The notes under the pieces were generated by a model that saw only the letters and a program-made list of their open reading frames with translations, was not told where the DNA came from and ran no database searches. From Megalobrama amblycephala (lineage: Eukaryota; Chordata; Actinopteri; Cypriniformes; Xenocyprididae), in NCBI RefSeq assembly GCF_018812025.1, contig NC_063050.1:13371037-13435036 (forward strand): a stretch of DNA of 64,000 bases, written 5' to 3'. Position 1 is the first letter of the stretch, and each line of letters begins with the position of its first letter. Shown here in pieces: positions 1 to 12,865 of the stretch. Position numbers and translations under genes: made by a program.

Positions 1-1990
1 AGTGGTTTAAGAACATCAATAAATATCATCTTGTGGATTTAACATGAAATTAACATGAGAGGCTCTCTCTCTTGCAATTTGGATGTGGCTGGCACATGTA
101 TGTCATAAACAAACAACTTGTAGAGATCTGTCAGAACCAGCAGCTATGACGATTAAGATTTGTACGAGAATCATCTAATGACCAAACCAGTTGGAATTAG
201 CAAATGAAAAATGTCAGGAGAGTGATTTGCATTCACGATTCAAGATTTTAGTGAAATGTACCTGTAGCTGAAAGTAAACCATACTCAGACCACCAGCCGA
301 GATGCTATCGGTTCTCTTTTAGAAGGATCTGAGATCTGAGATGTTCAACATATGGGCCAAAAAGTCCAGCGAACCATGCTTAGGCTCCTGAAAATGAGAA
401 CAAGCAGAAGTTCCATAGCGGTGTTGTGGGTCGGGTTTGCTACTAGGGCAGCTGTAAAGAGGGGGTGAGATGGCATTTGAGTTGATGTAGGTAGTGAATA
501 GCTAGTGAAGGGTATAGCAGAGGCAGGCACTGTTTGCAGGGGCAGCCTCTCTCCTGGTTCAGTGTTAATTAAAGGAAAGTTATAGGAAGAAAGGAGGAGT
601 CAGAGCAGTTCCTTGTTGCGGCTGGGAAAAATGCAGGAGAAAAATGGAGGGGAGCAGAGATGGGCATGTGTGGGCAAGGCTACGAGCAACGAGCGGCCCG
701 TGCTTTACCGTTTAGGCATGTATTAAATAATTTCTTATTTCTTGGGCTTCACTTTTTGACTTTCTCTGTGTCTTGGGATTTTTCCATTGTGCAGCTCATG
801 TACCTACCTAGACAAAACAAGAAGTAGTAGTCCTTGGACACACCGACACTCTCACACACAACCAGAAGTTGAAGACACACACACATTTACACACATACAT
901 TTCTTATTTGTTATTATTTTTCTTGAAATGCCATACATTGATTCTTAAGTCATATGATTGGATGCTCAAGCCATCCTGGAGATTGTTGTTTGACCTACGT
1001 CTATAAATATGACCCTTCTTCCTGAATAAATCTGAGAATGCTTTGTACCACACTTGATCTGTGTCTGCTTGGTCATTCTCCTGAGATATCTCTCGCTGCT
1101 GCTGCCACACATCACAGGGGTTGAGGCGCCTGTTTCTTAACTGATGACTGACACTACAAATATTCTACCTATTATTGAGATTTTGATCTAACAGCATGAA
1201 ATCATTAAAATCATCGGGGGCGACGGATCAATTGGCCCATTTGCGAATCGAGGAAAAAGAGAGCAGGGATTTTGTTCGTCTTTCGTGAAAATTGGTAGTT
1301 CGCTGCGGCAAATAACTTGACTGGATGAAAGCGGCTGAGCTGGGGTGCGCTGATGCCTAGCCGAGGGCCCGAGGAGCCCTGGGTTTTAATGGCCGCCTGA
1401 ACAAATTTGCAGGAGGACGCCGAGGATGACATGCTCACATTCCCTTGTTGTGTGTGGAAGGGGAACCAGAGGTAGAGGATCCTGGTGTAACTTGAAAACG
1501 GAAGAGTATTCTGCAGAACACTCTTTGTTGAAGGTAAAATGCTGGGTTGGGACATGCATTCAAACAACGAAGCGGGACCAAATGCTGGAAGAATTGCACT
1601 AGGATGACGCAGTGACTGCTGCTTATATACGCTCGTAATGAGGATTGACAGGACTGAATGTTTAGGCTCCTCCCGAACCTACATTTGGAACTACATTACA
1701 AATTATGTTCTTTCATGTAGTGTTTGAGAACAGCAGTTCAACCTGACCGAAGTGAAGATTTGTGCTAAATAAGACATTACATTGTAGTTTGTTACTGTTT
1801 TTCGATTAAACTCTATTGCACACCTTCACAACACTTGAATATCAGTCAAATGTCACATGATTTTAGGATAATTCTGCACCTTTTTTAAAGCTTGAAGAAG
1901 GAGTCAGCTGTCATTATATGAACAAGAGCGATCAGAGCATTTTATAAAATATCTCCTTTTGTGTTCCAACAAATAAAGAAGGTCATTCAT
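1..1990. other. No recognised gene; 3' flank of gene A
   Basis: I find no Ig, TM or tail exon here, although gene A would continue in this direction. On the plus strand TATAAATA (about 1001) is followed about 24 bases later by AATAAA (about 1025), an arrangement seen in LTRs, but no paired LTR, primer-binding site or pol reading frame is visible. The open frame at 1211-1567 (minus) has no family I recognise. It is probably unannotated repeat sequence. Confidence 0.4.
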
Positions 1991-2072
1991 CAGATTCAGT
2001 AACATAAGAAAGTGTTTGATGTGTGTGTTTGTGTGTTTCTGTGGTCTATTTCTGAGAGTTCACTAGTTTTAC

Positions 2073-2663
2073 CTGTGACGTCAAGCTGAACTCCAGGAAT
2101 CCCCGTCCATTTTCCACCATCAATGTTTGTAGTAAATCTGCAGTAGTAGACGTGTTTATCAGCTTCTCTTACATTTGTCAAAGTGATGCTGGAAGTGTCT
2201 TTATTTTCTCTGTGATACTGAACTCTTCCTATTTTTCCTGGGTCATTTCTCAGGTCAGATAGTTTTCCATCAGTTACAACAGTTTTGGTCCAGAAGACTG
2301 TACTGATCTCATAATCATGAGGATATGTTAAAGTACAGGATATTTTCACTGTTGATCCCTTTAATGCACAAACATATGAAGGGCTGTAATTCACTCCCCA
2401 ATCCTGCTGACCATCAACCCCTAAACACAGAAATGAGAAATGAAGAGGCTTTCAGGTGTTTCAAATTCAAATGTACAACAAATAACTTTTAACTTTTGAA
2501 TATTTTTATGTCAGTTGACAGTAAAACACTGATGTCAGTTTCTAAGTGTGAAGATCTCAGTCATCTTTTGTTCAAATATCTGTATAGTGAGTGAAACTGA
2601 AGACTCACCCGCAGTCATGATCACTACGATCAGAGGAAGAGACTTTATGAGAGACGACACCAT
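2073..2663 (-). CDS. Gene A: CD22/Siglec-like Ig receptor, partial (signal peptide + V domain)
   Basis: Two coding exons are visible: 2609-2663 (ATG at 2663; signal peptide MVSSLIKSLPLIVVIMTAG, donor GTGAGT) and 2073-2420 (348 bp, phase 1-1, acceptor TTTAG, donor GTAAAA). The second exon encodes a V-type Ig domain beginning VDGQQDWGVNYSPSY. It has Cys in strand A (YVCALKG), Cys in strand B (VKISC), a Trp-like core (VFWTK) and an F strand HVYYCRF with Cys followed by Arg. A noncoding first exon ends at 3005 (GTAAGA donor). The protein would be a cell-surface receptor, but no second Ig domain, TM or tail follows down to base 1. The gene is therefore a truncated duplicate or continues off the window. 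The segment 2000-3470 closely matches gene B's 5' end at 20440-21890. Family assignment rests on domain pattern; a CD300- or NITR-like receptor is the alternative. Confidence 0.72.
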
Positions 2664-3004
2664 AGTGACTTCTGCAATCAGAAAACTCACAATTATCACA
2701 TTATGAACATCATCTCTATACAACATCACAAACTCTATTTGACAGATAAAGCACATGATGATTTCAGAATAATTCACGGCTCATTGAAGGCTTGACATGA
2801 ACTGATGATGTTTCTCATGTCAGGCCTTCTGTGTCTAAAGAGCTTCACACAATATTTACACATGAATCTACAACAGATATTGAGCTTCTGGAGTTCAAAT
2901 CACTTCATCAAATCAACATTCACCTAAAACAGTTTGATAAATATCAGTCGTAGCCCTACTGAATGATTTTAACTCATAAACAATAATGGTAACAATGTTC
3001 TTAC

Positions 3005-3101
3005 CGCTCTGCAGTGTCAGTGTGTCAGTGTCGACGCCCAAATGACAAAATCATCATCAGTTTAAGCCATCAAACGCCTGCAGTTTTCACACTTTATAAA
3101 G
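3005..3101 (-). promoter_or_regulatory. Gene A core promoter and noncoding exon 1
   Basis: CTTTATAAAG at 3092-3101 is a TATA box on either strand. About 30 bases downstream on the minus strand begins a short untranslated exon ending at 3005 with donor GTAAGA. It splices to an acceptor at 2672-2673, nine bases upstream of the ATG. The same arrangement occurs at gene B (TATA at 21521-21530, donor at 21434). The transcription start is inferred. Confidence 0.5.
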
Positions 3102-3348
3102 TGCAGCTAAATGTTGGTCTTGCTCTTCCTGGTGATGTGTGACCTCATCTCAACTACACAAGAACAACTGGAGAAGAGAGTTAATGTCTCCAGATGTCAA
3201 ACACAAGCTTTATCTCTGTAGAGCTCACTATTGTTAAATCTTTGTGAGAGAATATGTGAAAGATGTTTGCTTTGAGAAAGAGTAAAGATGTTCATCATGT
3301 CTGCAGGAGCGTCTGAGCAGAATCTGTGGTCAAGCTTTACAAGTCTTA

Positions 3349-3359
3349 GTTTCACTTCC
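3349..3359 (-). promoter_or_regulatory. Ets-IRF composite element upstream of gene A
   Basis: The minus strand reads GGAAGTGAAAC, an exact match to the Ets-IRF composite consensus GGAANNGAAA bound by PU.1/Spi-B with IRF4/IRF8. It lies about 250 bases upstream of the TATA box in a purine-rich stretch. Conservation at gene B supports function; binding is inferred. Confidence 0.45.
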
Positions 3360-3689
3360 TCTTCCTCTCTCTCACACAAACTCTGTGTTTAACACATAAA
3401 GTGGTGGGCGACACACACACGTACACCATGTCTTAACCATCAGAAACTACATAATGATTAAGTGGGTCAGTGCCAATTAGTGTGGCCATTTCCATAACAA
3501 CAAAAAGGAGGACACTTTGCGGCGTTTAGTGAGTCAAGAATAATTGCATAGGATTCTGGTGTACTCGCAACTACAATGTACTCATAATACAATTTTGTCC
3601 ATTATATCGATGGTATCATCGCATGTTTGATATATTGCATGTTTATGAACTATCTGATTGTTTGGCTATTTCTTGGATATTCTGTGAGA

Positions 3690-6110
3690 GGACCACGCGG
3701 GAATGGAGATCGGCTTCATTATAGTCGTGACTTTCTCATGGAGTGCCGTGCTTTCAACTTTTTCAACTCTTGTTCCAAACCACAGGAGTTTCCACAAATA
3801 TTTATCTCTGTTGTTTACATTCATCCAAGGGCTAATGTGGAAAATGCATCTGATATTTTATGTAAAACGGTGCATCGGTTGCAGAGCATTTCTCCAGACG
3901 CACCTAACATCATGATGGGAGACTTTAACCATTGTAAAATGAAGAAATCACTTTTTGACCAATACAGGGAGTGCAGAATTATTAGGCAAGTTGATTTTCT
4001 GATCATATTTTTTTTCCAAGCACATTTTACCAATTCCAATCCACATCAATCTTAATAACTACTATTAATATTGTTTTTAATCATTTATAAGTGATATATA
4101 ATTGTTCATGAAGGCTGGAAATGAAAAATGCCTTATATTCAGGTGTGCAGAATTATTAGGCAGGTTTTCTTTTACAGGCAAAATGAGCCAAAAAAGAGAT
4201 TTAACTCTGACTGAAAAGTCAAAAATTATTAAATATTCATGAGAAGGACGCAATACTAATGCAATACTAGAAATTGCAAAGTTAAAGCATGACCAAGGGA
4301 AAGCAAAATGCTCATTGGGTCAGCGGGGTCATACAAAAACAAGTGGAGAAGAAAAGACACATGTTAACTGCAAAATAATTAAGAATTAAGTGTGAAACCA
4401 TCAGGAACCCTTTAGTCTCCAGCGCCACCATTTTCACCAACTGCAGCCTACCTGGAGTCTCCAGAAGTGCAAGGTGTCAGGATCTCAGAGACTTGGGTTA
4501 GGTAAAGAAACCTAATAAATGACCCGCTCTTAATAAGAATCACAAGCTGAAGTGTTATAAAATACATGAAGACTGAGTTTTTATAGGCCTTATAGACAGA
4601 CGGCTTGAGAATGACTCCTGAAGGACCAGCACCACATCCTCTTGTACCACTGTTTGAAGAATTTATCTTCCAGAATCTGGCAGTAAGTTTTGGAAGATCA
4701 TTTTTAGTCCATCTCTGCAAGACAGACATTTCAGGATAATAGATAGACTAAAAGTGAACTCCCACATCTTACTGCCAGATTTTGGAAGATAAATTCTTCA
4801 AACAGTGGTACAAGAGGATGTGGTGCTGGTCCTTCAGGAGTCATTCTCAAGCAGTCTGTCTATAAGGCCTATAAAAACTTAGTCTTCATGTATTTTATAA
4901 CACCAGCTTGTGATTCTTATTAAGAGCGGGTCATTTTTTAGGTTTCTTTACCTAACACAAGTCTCTGAGATCCTGACACCTTGCACTTCTGGAGACTCCA
5001 GGTAGGTTGCAGTTCTGGAAAATGGTGGCGCTGGAGACTAAAGGGTTCCTGATGGTTTCACACTTAATTCTTCACCTTAATTCTTAATTATTTTGCAGTT
5101 AACACGTCTTTTCTTTTCCACTTGTTTTTGTATGACCCCGCTGACCCAATGAGCATTTTGCTGTCCCTTGGTCATGCTTTAACTTTGCAATTTCTAGTAT
5201 TGCATTAGTATTGCGTCCTTCTCATAAGCATTTAATAATTTTTGACTTTTCAGTCTTGAGTTAAATCTTTATTTTTGGCTCATTTTGCCTGTAAAAGAAA
5301 ACCTGCCTAATAATTCTGCACACCTGAATATGAGGCATTTTTCATTTCCATCCTTCATGAACAATTATATATCACTTATAAATGATTAAAAACAATATTA
5401 ATAGTAGTTATTAAGATTGATGTGGATTGGAATTGGTAAAATGTGCTTGGAAAAAAAATATGATCAGAAAATCAACTTGCCTAATAATTCTGCACTCCCT
5501 GTATGTGGATCCTCCTACTAGATATGGGAAATGTCTGGATCTTTGTTATGGGTCTATTAAAGTCATCATTGAGAGCCCCTTTGGGCCTGTCCGACCATCA
5601 TGTTGTCTATCTGGCCCCTGTTTACAAACCTGTCCTCAAAAGGGAAAAGACTGAGATAAGAGTAGTTCCTGTGTGGTCTGAGGACTCAATTCAAAAGCTG
5701 AGGGGGTGCTTTGATTGTACAGACTGGGATTTGTTTAAACAAGTGTGTACTGATCTAGATGATCTCACAGAGACTGTATCAAATTCTATTGTATTTTTTG
5801 AAGACTTGGTAATTCAAAAGAAAAAGTGCATAGTATTTCCAATTACCAGGCCTTGGATCACTAAACAGGTTAGGAATGCAGTCATGGTAAGGAATAGTTA
5901 TTTCAAACATGGTAACAGTATTCGATACAGAGAAGCCCATAAACTAGTGAAAAAAGAAATAAAATTAGCAAAATTGCGGTATAAGGAAAAAATAGAAACT
6001 ATGTTTACTAACGGGAGATCTCATGTAGCCTGGGATGGAGTAAAATCTATAATTGGAACTAAACAGAAGACAAAAGGTATTACTTTACAAGGCAAACTCG
6101 ACTATGAACT
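3690..6110 (+). mobile_element. Non-LTR retrotransposon fragment A (endonuclease and linker), split by a mariner element
   Basis: Translation of 3690-3962 gives part of an apurinic-type endonuclease, including VVYIHPRA and IMMGDFNHCK. The frame resumes in phase after the inserted element (from 5504: VDPPTRYGKCLDLCYGS, then LGLSDHHVVYLAP) and continues through the endonuclease-RT linker (CTDWDLFKQVCTDLDDLTE, FPITRPWITKQV) to about 6110. There it is cut by the 3' end of the L2 element. No RT domain of this element is visible. The SDHHVVYL motif is the catalytic His region of EN. The clade is a fish LINE of the CR1/L2/Rex group, not assigned further. It is 5'- and 3'-truncated and not functional. 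Confidence 0.75.
3965..5501. mobile_element. Palindromic Tc1/mariner-type element (foldback), TA target duplication
   Basis: The element begins CAGGGAGTGCAGAATTATTA and ends with its exact reverse complement, flanked by TA on both sides (3963-3964 and 5502-5503). Removing it restores the reading frame of the host LINE. The two halves are inverted copies of each other almost end to end: arms of roughly 700 bases meet near 4690-4770. Each arm carries a decayed fragment that resembles Tc1-like transposase sequence. A second internal GTGCAGAATTATTAGGCAG motif sits near 4144 and its mirror near 5300. It is non-autonomous. Confidence 0.8.
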
Positions 6111-6279
6111 AGCAAGGCAAGGCAATTTTATTTGTATAGCACATTTCATACACAATGGTAATTCAAAGTGCTTTACATAAAGAAGAAGAAGAAAAATAGA
6201 ACATAAGGAATAGAAATAACAGTAAAAACAGAGAATTTTGCAATCTGGATGGATGAGCAAGGAAGTCTTAGGGAGGTTT

Positions 6280-6334
<55 letters not shown>

Positions 6335-8825
6335 CCATCAGAGCAGATCTAAATGGATCTTCCTCACATGACAGGACCACTACCTGTTAAGGCACCTCAA
6401 ACTGATAAACAAAGTTTCAATCTCCCCTTTTGCCAAGACACCTCACACAGCCCTAATCCCCCTTCCGGAGATATCTTATCTATGCAATGCAGTTCAAATT
6501 TCCCCTTTGGAAATTTCGTGGCGTAACAGCTAAAAGCAGACTCTCCTTGCTTTAAGTAAACCCTTGGTATTTCTAAATGACTTGATTCTGATGATCTGAG
6601 TGATCTGTTAGGTTTATATTCTATGAGCATATCTGCCATGTATTGAGGTCCTAGGCCATTGAGTGATTTATAAACAAGAAACAGTACTTTAAAATCAATT
6701 CTAAATGCAACTGGAAGCCAGTGCAAGGACCTGAGGACTGGTGTGATGTGTTCATGTTTCCGGGTTCTGCTCAGAATCCTGGCAGCAGCGTTCTGTACGA
6801 GCTGCAGCTGTCTTATGGTCTTTTTGGGAAGATCAGTGAGGAGCCCATTACAATAATCTACCCTGCTGGTGATGAAAGCATGAACAAGTTTCTCTAAGTC
6901 TTGACTGGAGACAAAGCATCTAATTCTTGCAATATTTTTGAGATGATAATATGCTGATTTAGTTATTGTCTTTACATGGCTACTGAAACTCAGGTCTGAC
7001 TCCAAAATCACACCAAGATTCCTGACTTGATTTTTAGTTGTTTGACCCCTAGAGTGAAGGTGTGCGTTCACTTTGAGAACTTCATCTTTGTTTCCAAAAG
7101 CAATGACTTCAGTTTTGTCTTTGTTTAACTGAGGGAAGTTTAGGCACATCCAATTTTTTAATTTCATCAATGCATTGGCACAGGGAGTCAATGGGGCTGT
7201 AGTCGTTAGGTGATAGGGCTAGGTAAATCTGGGTGTCATCTGCATAGCTGTAATATGCAATTTGGTTCTTTCTCATTATTTGGCTCAGTGGCAGCATGTA
7301 TAGGTTGAACAGGAGGGGTGCAAGTATTGAACCTTGAGGGACTCCGCATGTCATGGATGTCCACTCAGACTTATGGTCACCGATCCTCACATAATAACCT
7401 CTCCCTTCTAAGTATGACCTGAACCATTTAAGGACCATCCCAGAAAGCCAGTTTTCCAGCCTGTCAAGAAAGATGTTGTGATCAACAGTGTCAAACGCAG
7501 CACTGAGGTTGAGTAGAACCAGCACTGATAATTTACCTGAATCTGTGTTTAGGCGAATATCATTTATTATCTTTATGAGTGCTGCCTCTGTGCTGTGATG
7601 CGGTCGGAAACCAGATTGAAAGTTGTCAAAATATCCATTCAAGCTTAAGAACTTGTTCAGCTGATTGAAAACAACTTTTTCAATGATCTTGCCAATGAAA
7701 GGAAGATTTGAGATTGGTCTGTAGTTGCTCAATATGGTGTAATCCAGATTGCTCTTTTTCAGGAGGGGCTTAACAACTGCAGTTTTCAGGGATTTTGGAA
7801 AAGTCCCAGAGAGAAGTGAGGCATTTACCACTTCTAGGAGATCTGCTACTAAACAGTTAAACACGCTTTTGAAAAAAGATGTGGGAAGTGTGTCAAGGGC
7901 GCAGGTTGATATTTTAAGGTGCTGTACTGTTTCTTCCAAAATTGTATCATCAATTGCTTTGAAAACAGACATAATAGCTACTTTCTGAGGCTGTGAACTG
8001 ATCTGTTTTACCTCAGTACAAGGATGTGCTGATCGCCTTTCTGATATTATTAATTTTCTCAGAGAAGAAGGAAGCAAACTCACAGCATTTGCTGTTTGAG
8101 AGCATTTCACTGGGAATCTGACTTGGGGGGTTTGTTAATCTCTCTACAGTAGCAAAAAGAGTGTGGGTGTTGTTTAAGTTTCTGTTTATAATATTTGAGA
8201 GGAAGGTCTGTCTAGCTTTGCCTAGTTCCACATTGAAAGCATGAAGGATATTTTTATAGATGTTATAGTGGATTTCAAGTTTTGTCTTTCGCCACATGCG
8301 CTCAGCTTTTCTGCACTGTCTTTTCATATTTTGCACTGCTGTTGAGTTTCTCCACGGTGCTTTTTGTCTGCCACTTTTCTTCCTGACTTTCACAGGAGCA
8401 ATGTTATCAATAACATTCTGTACTTTTGAGTTAAAAGAATCAAGGAGAAAATCAACAGTGTCTGCAGATATGCTTGGTGTTAAAGATATAGCCTTCATAA
8501 ACAGTGCACTAGTATTCTCATTTAAGCATCGCTTTTTGACCGAGATAGATCTATCTTCAACAGTCGGAGAGATCAATATATCAAAGAAAATACAGAAATG
8601 ATCAGATAGCGCTACATCTTTAATGACAATGGATGAAATGTTTAGACCCTTACTAATAATTAAATCCAGAGTGTGTCCACGATTGTGTGTGGGTCCATGT
8701 TCCTGCTGAGTCAGATCAAAAGTATTCAAAACTGTTAGGATTTCTTTTGCCATATTGGATTCTGCATTTCTATGTGGATGTTAAAATCCCCAGTAACAGC
8801 AAAACAGTCAAACTCTGAGGAAATT
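6110..8825 (-). mobile_element. L2-type LINE, RT-containing 3' part, degenerate
   Basis: Read on the minus strand, this is a non-LTR retrotransposon. The linker and endonuclease end (GPTHNRGHTLDLIISKGL, ALSDHF) lies at 8013-8825. The reverse transcriptase is at 7109-8110 with motifs NYRPISNLPF, SGFRPHHSTEAAL, LSAAFDTVDHN, GVPQGSILAPLLFN and the catalytic box YADDTQIY. The C-terminal region (SRVDYCNGLL, LHWLPVAFRIDFK) is at 6540-7190. Shifts between frames near 8760, 8050-8110 and 7110-7190 show it cannot make an intact protein. The 3' UTR (about 6110-6280) contains the fish L2-like end with a GGCAA repeat tail, and a TTG microsatellite lies inside at 6282-6334. The 5' part continues beyond the 4.94-kb insertion at 13766-14040. 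Confidence 0.85.
6282..6334. repeat. (GTT)n microsatellite in the L2 3' UTR
   Basis: About seventeen TTG/GTT triplets in a row. The apparent poly-Asn open frame on the minus strand is only a translation of this tract. Confidence 0.9.
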
Positions 8826-9869
8826 TATGGCAAGCCGTTTTGACTTTTATTCATTCTCAGGATATGAATTCTTGATATCAACAATTCAGTTTTCACTAGT
8901 TAAAATGCTAATTCTTGATATCAGGAATTACATTTCCACTAGTAACAAGGTTAATTTTTGATATCAACAATTCAATTTTCACTAGTTAAAATGCTTATTT
9001 TTGATATCAAGAATTATTTTCCACTAGTAAAAACTAGAATTCTTGATATCAGCAATTTATATCCTGGGAAAGGCAATAGGCAAGCCGTTTTGACTTTTAA
9101 TCATTCCCAGGATATGAAATTTTCATATCAACAATTCAGTTTTCACTAGTTAAAATGTTAATTCTTGATATCTGGAATTACATTTCTACTAGTAACAATG
9201 ACAATTGTTGATATCAACATTTGAATTTCCACTAGTAAAAATGTTAATGCTTGATATCAACAATGATGTCATCACTCGCAGAAATATGTATTCTTGATAT
9301 CTTTAATTGTATTTTCACTAGTGAAATGTCACCATAGGCTGCCATTCAAATTCAATTGTTGATATCAAGAATTGAGTTCTTACTAGTTGAAATTCCAATT
9401 TCACATATCAGAAATACAATTCTTACTAGTAAAAATGCGAATTTTTGATATCAATAATTCGGTTGTCACTAGTTGAAATGTCAGTTCTTGATATCAACAA
9501 TTGAATTGCTACTAGTAACAATGTTCATTTTTGATATCAATAATTTGATTGTCACTAGTGACAATGTTAGTTTCTGATATCATGAATGTGATTATTACTA
9601 GTAAGAAAGCCATTTTACATATCTGAAATTGTTGATATCAGAAATGCACCTTCAGATATCAAAAATGAAAATTTTTACTATTAGCAATTCAATTGTTGAT
9701 ATCAAGAACTGACATTTCAACTAGTGACAACTGAATTCTTGATATCAAAAAATTCGCATTTTTACTAGTAACAATGTAATTATTGATATCAACAAAGAGA
9801 GTTGATATCCGAAATTGCTCTTGCAACTAGTGAAAATTCAATTACTGATATCTAGAAACGGGTAAACAC

Positions 9870-12036
9870 AGGTAAAGAAAAAAAAAAACAGGTAATTTTA
9901 CAGGTAAAAATAGCTATGGTAATGAGCTAATGAATATTAATGAGATGTGGTTTTCGCATAATCCTCTGTAAGCCAAAGATGGAGGAAGAACATCCGTCCA
10001 GAGAAATGGCTCCTTTATTTTTTTGTTTAGTTAATAAAACATAAAAATTATATTATGGCTTGATTTTTTTTTTTTTTTTTTTTAATTGTTAAAAAAAGTA
10101 GTTTCATCCTGTTTGTTTTTATTGGCCACGGGGTCCTTTTGAGAATTAAGGGGAAAAAATGAACAAGGCATTCATGTATCATTTATTTTACCATTGACAT
10201 GAACATAAGAAAAATAACCTCATGTCGTTTTTCATGTTTATTTTTGTTTTCATTACACTGTCTAATGCATCAATGGACTATTTTTTTGTTGTTCCATCCA
10301 TGACATTTACATATGGCTCTAATACAGAATGTGTCGTCATTGTGCCCAAATTCGTGCCGGTGTTTCTCTTTGATTAAAGGCCTGTGCATTGTAAAACAGT
10401 GTAATGAAACGTTATTGGCTACTGAACATTTTTACTGTACATTTTGATGTATTATGTACACCGACACCTTCTCATATGGGATAGCCTAATAATGAGCCGA
10501 AATATTTGCACTCTCTGTCCAATGGATGCGTAAATATGGCATGATAGCTACACTGTAATGTGCTAATAACTTGTATTATTTTTATTTACAGTAATATGTT
10601 GTCCATTAACTTGAAGTATAGGGCCACATTGGACAAGATGAATGATAAAGTCTTTTTAAACCTCTTTCCTATTCCCGTCGGCCATTTTAATGTCACATTA
10701 AATATAACACTGGATAACTCGTCTGATAGTCCAGTTGCATAATATATTTGAATGAAATATGCATCTGGAATGTCTCTCAATTGTAGTGGGTTTGGAGTGG
10801 AAGAGACAATGATTTAATAAGAATGTAATCTTGCCCATCGGGTTGTCAGCCTGTTATTATTATTGTTGTTGTCGTTGTTATTGTCGTTTTACTTTATAAC
10901 TATAATGTTTCCTTAAAACCTAACAATGGTAGTATCATAAAATAACTAATGAATGCTTTATTCGTAAACTTTTTTTTCTGTTTTGGTAAAGTGCCTCTAC
11001 TGTTCCATTACAGAGCTTTTGCCTGCAAAACAATACGGAATAGAATGGAATCGTGTATGTTATGTTAAAAGAGATGAATAAAATGGTCTCTTCATTTTAA
11101 ATGTAGGCCTACAGCAATCATGTCTGGAAACTTGACAAATAATATTTTATTGGGGCATGTAAAAGTAAAAAAACAAAGAAAAAAATGATAGAGAAAAGAT
11201 TAAGGTTAAAAGATTCCTTATCGTATGGCCCCCTCTAGTGGCCAACAGTAATATCACAGCCTTAATCTTCCAGGTGAAATGGCTGTTTTGAATTTGATTT
11301 TACACTCACCACCAGCATCGTAAATTCATAAAACTCAGCATGTGTGGTCATTTATTGTTCTCTATGTTTACAAAGTTTTTATAAGTTTGATATACATGTG
11401 TTGGTAATGGGCTGTTCGTGCTCATACAGTAATGAAATGACCAAATATTAATTTAGTGCATTCCCAGTGTCCGTAGCTGTATCCCTTCTTGACCTTACCC
11501 TAAAATCAGTGTTTTCTGAGTTAGAAAAAAAGTGCTTCAGAGAATTATTTTAAGCATGCAGTTAAGACAATTTGATGCATTCCACATAGGCCTACACAAA
11601 AAGTAATTGGCCTAAGATTCATTCTGTTTGCCCTATATAAAAATATCATTATTTTATTTGCGATAACCCGGAAGCCTGTTCTCTTCTTGGACGAGTACAG
11701 TTTAAATCCGTGGGAACAAACTGCGAAATGTGAAAATAGCTCTAAGTGAAAATAGCAACAGAATCTATTTACACTAAGTGAAAATAGCACCATTTCTTAT
11801 ATGCTACTTACACTAAGTGAAAAAAGCTAAATATTCTATTTGCCCTATAAAAAAGTATTCTCTTTGCAATAAGTGCACATAGTAGTTAGATGCTATATTT
11901 ACAGGCTACTTATAAATGGTGTCAGATAATATTTGTACATTAGTGTTGTTGTACATTAAACGGTGCAATAATAACAGACAGGGACATGCAGAGAGTTCCT
12001 CAGGGGCAGGGGCTCAAATGTAAAAAAGGGGCAATG

Positions 12037-12081
<45 letters not shown>

Positions 12082-12765
12082 TTATGTTTTTGCAAGAAGG
12101 CTGCATATATTTGATAAAACAGTAATATTGTGAAATATTTTTACAGTTAAAATAATGGTTTTCTGTTTTAATACACTTCAAAATATATTGATTTATGTGA
12201 AACAAAACTGCATTTTTTAGCATCATTACTCCAGTTTTCAGTGTCACATGGTCCTTCAGAAATCATTCTAATATGATGATTTATTATCAATGTTACAAAC
12301 AGTTGTGCTGCTTAATATTTTTTATAACCTGTGATACCAGCCTACACTAATAGGCCTGTAGGTGGCACTTGGGCTTCATTAACTATGATAGTTTCATAAA
12401 AGAGTAAACGGTGTATCAATATACATAAATACACTAAATTAATTGAGCGGTATACTTCCATTATTGCGAATTTTGGTGCTGCATGGTACAGTGCGTTGTA
12501 GTCAGTTTACATCCACTTTGTCAACGATGCAGTTTGACTTATAAAAAAATGCACAAACCGCAGAAATAGGAAGTCTTTTTAATTTCTTAAGTTCGTAAGT
12601 TCGACACTTTTCGAATATCTTATTTTTATATCTTCATTTTTATTGAAGATAAATGCCTTTCCAATCTGATGGATGGGAAAAGGAAGAAGAGCGAGTTCGG
12701 CAAAAGGCGGATTCGAACCTCTGTCAATTTGCGTCAAAACTATTTTTAACGCGCCTTACCTACAC
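9870..12765. other. AT-rich non-repetitive core of the 4.94-kb element; no gene seen
   Basis: Between the two palindrome-rich arms lies AT-rich sequence with only short open frames, none longer than about 80 codons and none recognisable. It includes a (TA)n tract at 12040-12079 and poly-T runs near 10065. I see no transposase motif and no splice pattern worth calling. Confidence 0.5.
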
Positions 12766-12775
12766 TTCGACAAGC
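12695..12775 (-). other. tRNA-like A-box/B-box remnant
   Basis: The minus strand contains GGTTCGAATCC, a perfect pol III B box, about 45 bases downstream of GTGTAGGTAAGGCGCG, which resembles the A-box/D-loop of serine- or leucine-type tRNAs. Cloverleaf pairing is imperfect. It may be a SINE head or a decayed tRNA captured by the transposon. Confidence 0.3.
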
Positions 12776-12865
12776 CGTTTTGACTTTTATTCATTCCCAG
12801 GATATCAATTGTTGATATCAAGAACTGAACTGTTGATATCAGGAATTACATTTCCACTAGTAAAA

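Noticed and set aside
900..1570. Possible LTR or retroviral remnant
   Set aside because: TATA and AATAAA spacing is suggestive, but there is no second LTR, primer-binding site or pol/gag similarity visible.
6102..6380. Poly-Asn protein frame
   Set aside because: Produced by the TTG microsatellite in the L2 3' UTR.
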